A stretch of DNA of 64,000 nucleotides from Haematococcus lacustris. Lineage: Eukaryota > Chlorophyta > Chlorophyceae > Chlamydomonadales > Haematococcaceae. The DNA is taken from contig JASKMD010000015.1 of NCBI GenBank assembly GCA_030144725.1, forward strand, positions 1,110,054 through 1,174,053, read 5' to 3'. Shown piece after piece: positions 36,775 through 47,937 of this stretch. Both the position numbers and the translations under genes were made by a program. The notes beneath the pieces were generated by a model. The model had not been told where the DNA came from and searched no databases. It saw only the letters and a program-made list of their open reading frames with translations. The stretch's first letter is position 1, and the number at the start of each line of letters is the position of its first letter.

Positions 36775-38189
36775 GGGGGGTTAGGCAGGGGAGGGGGAGC
36801 AGGGGAGGGGCGGGGGAGGGCGCAGGGGAGGGGGAGCAGGGGTGCAGGCTGAGAGCGCCCAGGTGAGGTAGGCAGGGGGTGCAGGGGGCACAGGGGGCAC
36901 AGGGGTCCAGGCTGAGAGCGCCCTAGCAGGGTGAGGGGCTGGGCACAGGGTAGGGTGCTGGCTGTGTGCACTGGGTGGCTGAGTGCAGCCAGTGGCTGGC
37001 AGCAGTGCAGGGCAGCTGGGTGGACATGCACAGGAACACAGCCAGCGCGGCCTGCGCTGAGGAGCAGCATACAAAGCAGCAGGGAGGCGTGTGTGGGAAG
37101 GGGTGGGAGCGGAAGACCGGCCTCATCTGGCCTGAGGGCCATACCAGGCACCCTTCCTGTGGACAGTGAACAGGAACCATGTGGTGCTGCACAGGAACAG
37201 CATCAGTACACAGCATCAGCATCAGCACATGGGGGCAGCAGCAGCACACAGCACAGCAGCAGCATGGCTACAGCTACAGCTACAGCTACAGCAGATGGCA
37301 AGAGGGTGCAGACATATGGTAGGTGTGTAGGAGGTGTAAGGTTGATCAACAGAAGGCAATCAAGGGTGGCAAGGTCAGCAGGAGGCCACCCACAAGGGCG
37401 GCCAGGGAGGCAACCCTTTGTGCTAGGTGCTGTTGCATTGCCTTCATCGCCACGCTTTCATGTGACAATGGAGCTTTCTTTCGTGACCAGGGCAGCAGCG
37501 GACACAGCAGCAAATGTGATCATGCTGCTTGATGCCGCTGCCACTGCTGCTGGTGGGGTGGGTGTTATCACACCCGAGCCATGAGAGCCGTGCCTGCTGG
37601 TTGCTAGCAGGCCTGCTGGAGGCACTGCGGGGGCATGGAGTGTGGAGTGGGCAGGGTACAAGGACCAAGGTCATACCCCGGGCTGGGTGGACCCAGTCGT
37701 GTACCTGGCGCTCATCGGCTTCTCCTCCCTGGACCTGGAACGTCTCGCAGCGGAACAGTGCGCGGGCAGCGGAATAGTGAACATGGAGTTGGTTTTGTAA
37801 TTTTGCTGCAAGCTCTGTAAGCCATGCTAATTTAACCACATGTTGCTGTAGGCAATGGTCATGCCTACATCGCCAAAGAAAACATTAATGTCAGACTAGG
37901 CGAGATGAGAAAACGTAAGGGATGCTTTTGGCGACATGTGCAATTGAATCGTAAACTTGAAACAGAGGAAGCGGTCAGGATCCAATGGCGCGTGTAGCTG
38001 GCTGCAACTGGCTGCACTGCAGCTTAGCATGCTGATGCAGTGTCTTAGTGCAACGACGCGTGCCAGCTCCCCTGAGCACACGGAGCAGGTCCTGCCGGTG
38101 TAAGCTCGAAGCTTGCACGTGCCATCAGACGAGCCCTTTGACAGACGTGCACGACCGCATTGATCGGTCATCGACAGCAGTGCGGCAGC
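36775..38189. other. Spacer between J-protein and BIG genes
   Basis: The left 150 bp are G-rich minisatellite-like repeats (AGGGGGCACAGG types) and 37267-37295 is a GCTACA run. Open frames here (for example about 37260-37584 on plus) show no conserved block. The BIG promoter should lie just upstream of 38190; TATA not seen. Confidence 0.4.
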
Positions 38190-41100
38190 ATGAACCACCC
38201 AGCCGCGGAGATAGTGGGCATCGCGCTACGGAAAATCCGGAAGCTGGCCAACTCCCGCAAGTACCAAAGCCTGCTTGATGAGAGCCAGGCCCTGCTGGAC
38301 AACCTTCAGCAGCTCATCCCCCCGGTCGCACAGAAAGGCAGCAGCCCAGCAACTCCAAGCAGCGACCTGCACGAACCACCAGTAGCGGCAGTGCAGGAAC
38401 CCCAGCCAGAGCAGGACGCGGACATCAAAGGCGAGCTACCTTCAGCAGCTGGCCTGCCGCGCCCGGCAGAACCTGGGCCAACTGTAGCCAAGCAGCACTT
38501 TGCCACTGAGGACCTCACTGAGGCAGTGAACAGCACACAGGCAATTGCTGCTGGAGGGGCAGAAAGTATTCCTGGGGCTAGCCCCAGCACTCAGCCCTCA
38601 TCAGCTGCCACAGGGCAAAGCGCTGCTAAGGAGTTCCCAGCCCTGCCCGACCTTGTCCCAAGGACAGCCACTGCCCTGTCAGACCCTGTGCTGACAAAGA
38701 TTGTCAACGTGATGAGGCTGGCAATTCAGACAGAGCGGCCCAACATCATAGAGGTGGCCCTGGACTGCTTACAGAAGCTGATCGCCTTCAGGTTCATGCA
38801 GGGGGCTGTTTATGCCTTGAATGTGGACAAGTCAAGCCACGACACGGAAGCAGGTGTGCTTTGAGCAGCCCTGGCTGGGTCCTGACTTACCACCAGGGGT
38901 GCACATGCTGCCAGCAGGAAACAGTGGGTACCAGCGCAGCTGGGGCGACAGCGGCCTCAGCCTTGCACAGCGGCCGGCCAGATGGTGAACCGGTAGCATC
39001 ACGGGGTTAGCGCAAGTGTGCCAAGCCACCGCCCGGCATGTAGACGCATGCTGTGTCAGCCTACCGCATGTGGGCTGTGCCTACTCATGTAAGCTGTGGG
39101 TACGGCATGTGTGCCGTGCCTGCAATGTGTGTGCTGTGCGACAGTATGTAGACGCAAACTGTGTAAGCCTACTGCATGAGGGCTGTGCCTGTGATGTTTG
39201 GTGTGTGCTGTGCCCTGCTGCCGTGCCTACTGCTGTGTGCTGTGCCTTCTACATGTGTGCACCTGCCATGGCGGCTCGTGCATGCAGCTGAGCCCCTACC
39301 AGCTTCGGACCCCAGCACTTGCACACCACAGGCCCAGGCCATAGAGCTGATGTGCCGCTGTGATGAGATCCCTGACGAAACAGTGGAGCTGCACATCCTG
39401 AAGGGCCTGCTCACGGCCACCACTGCGTCCAGCTTCACAGTCCATGGCCAGGTGCGGCAGCGCACAGGGGGCAGCACAGGCCAGCACAGGAGTCAGCACA
39501 GCCCAGCACAGGGGCAGCGCACCGTGCAGTGCAGCGGTCAGCACAGGCCAGCACAGGAGTCAGCACAGCCCAGCACAGGGGCAGCGCACCGTGCAGTGCA
39601 GCGGTCAGCACAGGCCAGCACAGGAGTCAGCACAGCCCAGCACAGGGGCAGCGCACCGTGCAGTGCAGCGGTCAGCACAGGCCAGCACAGGAGTCAGCAC
39701 AGCCCAGCACAGGGGCAGCGCACCGTGCAGTGCAGCGGTCAGCACAGGCCAGCACAGGAGTCAGCACAGCCCAGCACAGGGGCAGCGCACCGTGCAGTGC
39801 AGCGGTCAGCACAGGCCAGCACAGGAGTCAGCACAGCCCAGCACAGGGGCAGCGCACCGTGCAGTGCAGCGGTCAGCACAGGCCAGCACAGGAGTCAGCA
39901 CAGCCCAGCACAGGGGCAGCGCACCGTGCAGTGCAGCGGTCAGCACAGGCCAGCACAGGAGTCAGCACAGCCCAGCACAGGGGCAGCGCACCGTGCAGTG
40001 CAGCGGTCAGCACAGGCCAGCACAGGAGTCAGCACAGCCCAGCACAGGGGCAGCGCACCGTGCAGTGCAGCGGTCAGCACAGGCCAGCACAGGAGTCAGC
40101 ACAGCCCAGCACAGGGGCAGCGCACCGTGCAGTGCAGCGGTCAGCACAGGCCAGCACAGGAGTCAGCACAGCCCAGCACAGGGGCAGCGCACCGTGCAGT
40201 GCAGCGGTCAGCACAGGCCAGCACAGGAGTCAGCACAGCCCAGCACAGGGGCAGCGCACCGTGCAGTGCAGCGGTCAGCACAGGCCAGCACAGGAGTCAG
40301 CACAGCCCAGCACAGGGGCAGCGCACCGTGCAGTGCAGCGGTCAGCACAGGCCAGCACAGGAGTCAGCACAGCCCAGCACAGGGGCAGCGCACCGTGCAG
40401 TGCAGCGGTCAGCACAGGCCAGCACAGGAGTCAGCACAGCCCAGCACAGGGGCAGCGCACCGTGCAGTGCAGCGGTCAGCACAGGCCAGCACAGGAGTCA
40501 GCACAGCCCAGCACAGGGGCAGCGCACCGTGCAGTGCAGCGGTCAGCACAGGCCAGCACAGGAGTCAGCACAGCCCAGCACAGGGGCAGCGCACCGTGCA
40601 GTGCAGCGGTCAGCACAGGCCAGCACAGGAGTCAGCACAGCCCAGCACAGGGGCAGCGCACCGTGCAGTGCAGCGGTCAGCACAGGCCAGCACAGGAGTC
40701 AGCACAGCCCAGCACAGGGGCAGCGCACCGTGCAGTGCAGCGGTCAGCACAGGCCAGCACAGGAGTCAGCACAGCCCAGCACAGGGGCAGCGCACCGTGC
40801 AGTGCAGCGGTCAGCACAGGCCAGCACAGGAGTCAGCACAGCCCAGCACAGGGGCAGCGCACCGTGCAGTGCAGCGGTCAGCACAGGCCAGCACAGGAGT
40901 CAGCACAGCCCAGCACAGGGGCAGCGCACCGTGCAGTGCAGCGGTCAGCACAGGCCAGCACAGGAGTCAGCACAGCCCAGCACAGGGGCAGCGCACCGTG
41001 CAGTGCAGCGGTCAGCACAGGCCAGCACAGGAGTCAGCACAGCCCAGCACAGGGGCAGCGCACCGTGCAGTGCAGCGGTCAGCACAGGCCAGCACAGGAG

Positions 41101-44100
41101 TCAGCACAGCCCAGCACAGGGGCAGCGCACCGTGCAGTGCAGCGGTCAGCACAGGCCAGCACAGGAGTCAGCACAGCCCAGCACAGGGGCAGCGCACCGT
41201 GCAGTGCAGCGGTCAGCACAGGCCAGCACAGGAGTCAGCACAGCCCAGCACAGGGGCAGCGCACCGTGCAGTGCAGCGGTCAGCACAGGCCAGCACAGGA
41301 GTCAGCACAGCCCAGCACAGGGGCAGCGCACCGTGCAGTGCAGCGGTCAGCACAGGCCAGCACAGGAGTCAGCACAGCCCAGCACAGGGGCAGCGCACCG
41401 TGCAGTGCAGCGGTCAGCACAGGCCAGCACAGGAGTCAGCACAGCCCAGCACAGGGGCAGCGCACCGTGCAGTGCAGCGGTCAGCACAGGCCAGCACAGG
41501 AGTCAGCACAGCCCAGCACAGGGGCAGCGCACCGTGCAGTGCAGCGGTCAGCACAGGCCAGCACAGGAGTCAGCACAGCCCAGCACAGGGGCAGCGCACC
41601 GTGCAGTGCAGCGGTCAGCACAGGCCAGCACAGGAGTCAGCACAGCCCAGCACAGGGGCAGCGCACCGTGCAGTGCAGCGGTCAGCACAGGCCAGCACAG
41701 GAGTCAGCACAGCTCAGCACAGGGGCAGCGCACCGTGCAGTGCAGCGGTCAGCACAGGCCAGCACAGGAGTCAGCACAGCCCAGCACAGGGGCAGCGCAC
41801 CGTGCAGTGCAGCGGTCAGCACAGGCCAGCACAGGAGTCAGCACAGCCCAGCACAGGGGCAGCGCACCGTGCAGTGCAGCGGTCAGCACAGGCCAGCACA
41901 GGAGTCAGCACAGCCCAGCACAGGGGCAGCGCACCGTGCAGTGCAGCGGTCAGCACAGGCCAGCACAGGAGTCAGCACAGCCCAGCACAGGGGCAGCGCA
42001 CCGTGCAGTGCAGCGGTCAGCACAGGCCAGCACAGGAGTCAGCACAGCCCAGCACAGGGGCAGCGCACCGTGCAGTGCAGCGGTCAGCACAGGCCAGCAC
42101 AGGAGTCAGCACAGCCCAGCACAGGGGCAGCGCACCGTGCAGTGCAGCGGTCAGCACAGGCCAGCACAGGAGTCAGCACAGCCCAGCACAGGGGCAGCGC
42201 ACCGTGCAGTGCAGCGGTCAGCACAGGCCAGCACAGGAGTCAGCACAGCCCAGCACAGGGGCAGCGCACCGTGCAGTGCAGCGGTCAGCACAGGCCAGCA
42301 CAGGAGTCAGCACAGCCCAGCACAGGGGCAGCGCACCGTGCAGTGCAGCGGTCAGCACAGGCCAGCACAGGAGTCAGCACAGCCCAGCACAGGGGCAGCG
42401 CACCGTGCAGTGCAGCGGTCAGCACAGGCCAGCACAGGAGTCAGCACAGCCCAGCACAGGGGCAGCGCACCGTGCAGTGCAGCGGTCAGCACAGGCCAGC
42501 ACAGGAGTCAGCACAGCCCAGCACAGGGGCAGCGCACCGTGCAGTGCAGCGGTCAGCACAGGCCAGCACAGGAGTCAGCACAGCCCAGCACAGGGGCAGC
42601 GCACCGTGCAGTGCAGCGGTCAGCACAGGCCAGCACAGGAGTCAGCACAGCCCAGCACAGGGGCAGCGCACCGTGCAGTGCAGCGGTCAGCACAGGCCAG
42701 CACAGGAGTCAGCACAGCCCAGCACAGGGGCAGCGCACCGTGCAGTGCAGCGGTCAGCACAGGCCAGCACAGGAGTCAGCACAGCCCAGCACAGGGGCAG
42801 CGCACCGTGCAGTGCAGCGGTCAGCACAGGCCAGCACAGGAGTCAGCACAGCCCAGCACAGGGGCAGCGCACCGTGCAGTGCAGCGGTCAGCACAGGCCA
42901 GCACAGGAGTCAGCACAGCCCAGCACAGGGGCAGCGCACCGTGCAGTGCAGCGGTCAGCACAGGCCAGCACAGGAGTCAGCACAGCCCAGCACAGGGGCA
43001 GCGCACCGTGCAGTGCAGCGGTCAGCACAGGCCAGCACAGGAGTCAGCACAGCCCAGCACAGGGGCAGCGCACCGTGCAGTGCAGCGGTCAGCACAGGCC
43101 AGCACAGGAGTCAGCACAGCCCAGCACAGGGGCAGCGCACCGTGCAGTGCAGCGGTCAGCACAGGCCAGCACAGGAGTCAGCACAGCCCAGCACAGGGGC
43201 AGCGCACCGTGCAGTGCAGCGGTCAGCACAGGCCAGCACAGGAGTCAGCACAGCCCAGCACAGGGGCAGCGCACCGTGCAGTGCAGCGGTCAGCACAGGC
43301 CAGCACAGGAGTCAGCACAGCCCAGCACAGGGGCAGCGCACCGTGCAGTGCAGCGGTCAGCACAGGCCAGCACAGGAGTCAGCACAGCTCAGCACAGGGG
43401 CAGCGCACCGTGCAGTGCAGCGGTCAGCACAGGCCAGCACAGGAGTCAGCACAGCTCAGCACAGGGGCAGCGCACCGTGCAGTGCAGCGGTCAGCACAGG
43501 CCAGCACAGGAGTCAGCACAGCCCAGCACAGGGGCAGCGCACCGTGCAGTGCAGCGGTCAGCACAGGCCAGCACAGGAGTCAGCACAGCCCAGCACAGGG
43601 GCAGCGCACCGTGCAGTGCAGCGGTCAGCACAGGCCAGCACAGGAGTCAGCACAGCCCAGCACAGGGGCAGCGCACCGTGCAGTGCAGCGGTCAGCACAG
43701 GCCAGCACAGGAGTCAGCACAGCTCAGCACAGGGGCAGCGCACCGTGCAGTGCAGCGGTCAGCACAGGCCAGCACAGGAGTCAGCACAGCCCAGCACAGG
43801 GGCAGCGCACCGTGCAGTGCAGCGGTCAGCACAGGCCAGCACAGGAGTCAGCACAGCCCAGCACAGGGGCAGCGCACCGTGCAGTGCAGCGGTCAGCACA
43901 GGCCAGCACAGGAGTCAGCACAGCCCAGCACAGGGGCAGCGCACCGTGCAGTGCAGCGGTCAGCACAGGCCAGCACAGGAGTCAGCACAGCCCAGCACAG
44001 GGGCAGCGCACCGTGCAGTGCAGCGGTCAGCACAGGCCAGCACAGGAGTCAGCACAGCCCAGCACAGGGGCAGCGCACCGTGCAGTGCAGCGGTCAGCAC

Positions 44101-45671
44101 AGGCCAGCACAGGAGTCAGCACAGCCCAGCACAGGGGCAGCGCACCGTGCAGTGCAGCGGTCAGCACAGGCCAGCACAGGAGTCAGCACAGCTCAGCACA
44201 GGGGCAGCGCACCGTGCAGTGCAGCGGTCAGCACAGGCCAGCACAGGAGTCAGCACAGCTCAGCACAGGGGCAGCGCACCGTGCAGTGCAGCGGTCAGCA
44301 CAGGCCAGCACAGGAGTCAGCACAGCCCAGCACAGGGGCAGCGCACCGTGCAGTGCAGCGGTCAGCACAGGCCAGCACAGGAGTCAGCACAGCCCAGCAC
44401 AGGGGCAGCGCACCGTGCAGTGCAGCGGTCAGCACAGGCCAGCACAGGAGTCAGCACAGCCCAGCACAGGGGCAGCGCACCGTGCAGTGCAGCGGTCAGC
44501 ACAGGCCAGCACAGGAGTCAGCACAGCCCAGCACAGGGGCAGCGCACCGTGCAGTGCAGCGGTCAGCACAGGCCAGCACAGGAGTCAGCACAGCCCAGCA
44601 CAGGGGCAGCGCACCGTGCAGTGCAGCGGTCAGCACAGGCCAGCACAGGAGTCAGCACAGCCCAGCACAGGGGCAGCGCACCGTGCAGTGCAGCGGTCAG
44701 CACAGGCCAGCACAGGAGTCAGCACAGCCCAGCACAGGGGCAGCGCACCGTGCAGTGCAGCGGTCAGCACAGGCCAGCACAGGAGTCAGCACAGCCCAGC
44801 ACAGGGGCAGCGCACCGTGCAGTGCAGCGGTCAGCACAGGCCAGCACAGGAGTCAGCACAGCCCAGCACAGGGGCAGCGCACCGTGCAGTGCAGCGGTCA
44901 GCACAGGCCAGCACAGGAGTCAGCACAGCTCAGCACAGCTCAACCGAGGAGAGTGCAAGCTCAGGAGACTCAGCGCAGCAAGCAGGCATTGGCTTACCCT
45001 TGACGCCTGCTCCCACGTGTACTGCTGCTTTGCATCTTAAGCACTACAGTGCCCTGCTCACTGTCATGGTGGCTGTTGTAAACATCCACACAGCCAGCTT
45101 CAGCAGCACCCACACCATCTTCAGCATCAGGAGTGGCACCACCACTGACGCAGCATGGCCCCGTGTACCCCGCAGCAGCCGGCAGTCTGAGGCAGCTGCA
45201 CACGTGCCTGCAGGCCCTGCTGCTGGCGGTGCGCACCTGCTACAACATCTACCTCATGAGCCGCAGCGAGGTCAACCAGACAACCGCCAAGGCGTCCCTG
45301 ACACAGATGCTGAATGTGGTGTTCCAGCGCCTGGAGGCAGACGCCATCGCAGTGGAGGTCAGCGACAGCCCCTCATGACCCTGCCACCTTCCAACCCTTA
45401 CCCTGCCTCCCCCTACCCCATTCACCGTAACCACTTTGTCATTCACCAGCAATGCAGCAAGAGGGCAAGGAGGCAACTCAGCCTCTGCAGTGGGGCAAGA
45501 GCAGCCTGAGGCTCAGGTACCCATCACAACACTGGCTTCACCCACAGCCAGGCATCTGCCTCATCCTGGCCCTTCCTTAAACCCTGGGTCATCCTTAACA
45601 AACCCACGCCAAACCCACCATCGGCCTTGTGTGGCTTCCCACCTACTGCTGCCGGCTGCCCTGTCGCCAGG

Positions 45672-45717
<46 letters not shown>

Positions 45718-45999
45718 TGCGCCCTGTTGTGCTGTCGGATGTGCTGGGCCTGCCCCGCAACACCGGCGCCGGGCCCCAAGACGCTGCCACAGTCATGGCT
45801 GCCACGGTGCAGTCCTTCCTCAACAACGTCATCATGGTGTCAGGGGGGATGCTGGGCCCCACCCCCCAGGAGCTGAGGGACAGCGTGGCAGGGGCGTTCC
45901 AGCACGACCGCCAACAGCCCACCCAGCCAGCGGCAGGAGGGCCCAGCAGCAGCGTGCAGCCAAGCCCAGCCAGCCTACCTGGCAGCCTGCAGCCCGCTG
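38190..45999 (+). CDS. BIG-type ARF guanine-exchange factor, N-terminal part only
   Basis: BIG proteins activate ARF GTPases at the trans-Golgi network through a Sec7 domain and start with a DCB dimerisation domain. Exon 1 (38190-38855) runs from [20 protein letters not shown] to [33 protein letters not shown]. Exon 2 (39332-39451) gives [39 protein letters not shown]. After the large intron, exon 3 (45214-45357) gives [40 protein letters not shown]. Exon 4 (from 45716) gives [13 protein letters not shown] and continues Ser/Pro-rich into the gap. All joins are phase 0. The order and sequence fit the DCB domain well. HUS, Sec7 and HDS domains are absent from the window; the gene is cut at the assembly gap. 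An acceptor at 45154 is an alternative for exon 3. Confidence 0.85.
39471..44937. repeat. 67-bp satellite array (about 81 copies) in BIG intron
   Basis: The unit, starting GGTCAGCACAGGCCAGCACA, recurs every 67 bp with almost no variation. The array starts about 20 bp after the donor at 39452. Only one recurrent substitution is seen, C to T in CAGCCCAGCAC (41714, 43389, 43456, 43724, 44193, 44260, 44930), each a whole number of units apart. Because 67 is not a multiple of 3 and the unit has no stop in any plus-strand frame, all three plus frames stay open for about 5.4 kb; this is a repeat artefact, not a protein. Confidence 0.97.
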
Positions 46000-46000
46000 T

Positions 46001-46500
46001 NNNNNNNNNNNNNNNNNNNNNNNNNNNNNNNNNNNNNNNNNNNNNNNNNNNNNNNNNNNNNNNNNNNNNNNNNNNNNNNNNNNNNNNNNNNNNNNNNNNN
46101 NNNNNNNNNNNNNNNNNNNNNNNNNNNNNNNNNNNNNNNNNNNNNNNNNNNNNNNNNNNNNNNNNNNNNNNNNNNNNNNNNNNNNNNNNNNNNNNNNNNN
46201 NNNNNNNNNNNNNNNNNNNNNNNNNNNNNNNNNNNNNNNNNNNNNNNNNNNNNNNNNNNNNNNNNNNNNNNNNNNNNNNNNNNNNNNNNNNNNNNNNNNN
46301 NNNNNNNNNNNNNNNNNNNNNNNNNNNNNNNNNNNNNNNNNNNNNNNNNNNNNNNNNNNNNNNNNNNNNNNNNNNNNNNNNNNNNNNNNNNNNNNNNNNN
46401 NNNNNNNNNNNNNNNNNNNNNNNNNNNNNNNNNNNNNNNNNNNNNNNNNNNNNNNNNNNNNNNNNNNNNNNNNNNNNNNNNNNNNNNNNNNNNNNNNNNN
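46001..46500. other. Assembly gap, 500 N
   Basis: Exactly 500 unknown bases, a conventional placeholder for a gap of unknown size. Sequence left of it is BIG; sequence right of it is not. Confidence 1.
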
Positions 46501-46517
46501 GCCATGCTGCTTGGGGG

Positions 46518-46640
46518 TGTTAGAAGGCAGCATGCGCATCACTCAGCTGCGTCTGGCTTGCCTGTGACCTATCACCATGTGTGACCCAAGCTGCCCCTCA
46601 GCTGCCCCTCAGCTACCACCCTGCTGTCTCTGTCCTCTTC
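46518..46640 (-). pseudogene. Partial duplicate of OSCP1 exon and intron
   Basis: About 120 bp match 48634-48752 almost perfectly in the same orientation. It includes the OSCP1 piece TQLSDAHAAF, but then reaches a TAA stop where the functional exon continues with TPLQQFLYRQ. It abuts the gap, so either a local duplication or an assembly overlap is possible. Confidence 0.75.
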
Positions 46641-46785
46641 CTCTGCGGAAAGTGCCCTTTGGGAGTGCCCTTTGGAAGTGCTATCGCCCTTTGGTCGGAG
46701 TGCCCTTTGAGAGTGCGAGACTGAGTGACATCGCCTCTCTCTAAGTAGGTATCAGCAGGTGTTAGTACATATGAGCCTAGTGGCG
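46641..46785. repeat. GTGCCCTTTGG short repeat
   Basis: Four imperfect copies of a unit with GTGCCCTTTGGNAG lie between the duplicated exon and the Fanzor-like tail. Confidence 0.6.
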
Positions 46786-46877
46786 CAATGCCTCCGAGGA
46801 AGTGGCCCAGTGCCGCGGAGCAAGAGCCGCTTCCGATTGAAAGCCCGCGAAAACAAGGTCCGTCGTAGTCGCCGCTG

Positions 46878-47006
46878 GAGCTGTGCTACTGGCCTGACCA
46901 GGGAGCTCTGCCAGCCAAGGGCAAGGAGTACCCTGGCCTGGGCTACAAGCGACTGCGACACAAGCCACCCAAGGCCCAGCAGCAGCAGCCTGCTGAGGCA
47001 CAGTAG
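46878..47006 (+). pseudogene. Fanzor-family C-terminal tail remnant
   Basis: The frame reads ELCYWPDQGALPAKGKEYPG and then GYKRLRHKPP to a stop at 47004-47006. ELCYW and the following spacing parallel TELCYWEGRPAMPKPGRQGQ in the Fanzor copy at 63275-63467. A TAG lies four codons upstream of ELCYW in the same frame and the DRD-type catalytic block is missing, so only the tail survives. Confidence 0.45.
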
Positions 47007-47937
47007 TGTGTGCCCCCCCCACTTGAAGCTGTCATCAGCTTACAATTAGTGCATGTTTTGTCATGCCAATTCTGTGGTGTAGCCCTGTCACAGGGGTCAG
47101 GCAATGCTGTAGGTGGTAGGCGACCGTGACCATGTGTATGCCATGTATAGGCCATGAGCATGCCATGCGATGGGAACTCCACACAGATAAAAACACTGTT
47201 TTGTAGTGGTTCACAATTAGTGTGTTCGACTGCAATGACGGCTCAAGGTTGAGGGCCTAGGTGCTGCTTGGGAGTGTGCACAAGTGTTACAACATGTGCC
47301 TGCATGGGGGTGTCCATGGGAGTGTTGCAACATGTGCCTGCCAGAGATCACATGCCAGAGATCTGATGCGCCCTGGCATGCCCAAGACCATCCTAGTCGT
47401 TCAGCTCTGCCCAAGCTTGCACCTAAGTACAGGACATGTGTGTACTTCTCAATAACCTGAATAATTTAACTATTATATAATGTACCTTACCCTTACAACT
47501 AAGCAAGCTTGCAACCGCCAGTGTACCTATTGATTGCCCAGGCTGCTCAGGCTTTGGCAGCTACCCCTGATGATGGCAAAAGGACTGGGTGGTGGCGCGC
47601 CTGGATGCCAATGTGGGTAGCTAAGCAGTGGTGAAGGAGGGCGAGGCATAGAACCTCTGTAAGCACCGCCCCTGCCTCTGGCGCAATGAGTGACGTGATG
47701 TGTGACCCAGGTGCAGTGGCCGGTCATTGTGTACATGATGCATGACCTGGGTAAGTGATGTGTGACCCAGATGCAGCTTCTGGGTGTGACGTGGTGAGGT
47801 GTGCGAGCTTGAGGTAATGCAGTGGGGTGGGTGGGTGGCTGCAAAGGGGTGGGAGGCGACCGTGGGCAAGCAGGGCAACTGGGAGGCAACCGGATGGCGA
47901 TTGGAGGCAGCCGGGGTCAAGCAGGGCAGGGGCGCAC
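47007..47937. other. Region downstream of OSCP1 exons
   Basis: No conserved protein block is visible. The missing C-terminal exons of OSCP1 should lie on the minus strand here or beyond the gap, but I could not find them. CATG-rich short repeats occur at 47290-47350 and GTGACCCAG-type repeats at 47695-47775. Confidence 0.35.

Noticed and set aside
37444..37839. Minus-strand ORF between J-protein and BIG genes
   Set aside because: No conserved block and no splice or promoter context; treated as chance.
39471..44937. CRISPR-like array
   Set aside because: The whole 67-bp unit repeats; there are no unique spacers, no cas genes, and the context is eukaryotic.
39176..45509. Overlapping 1,800-2,000-residue open frames on plus
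   Set aside because: They are the 67-bp array read in three frames; the unit has no stop codon in these frames. Conserved BIG exons flank the array with matching phases, so it is intronic.
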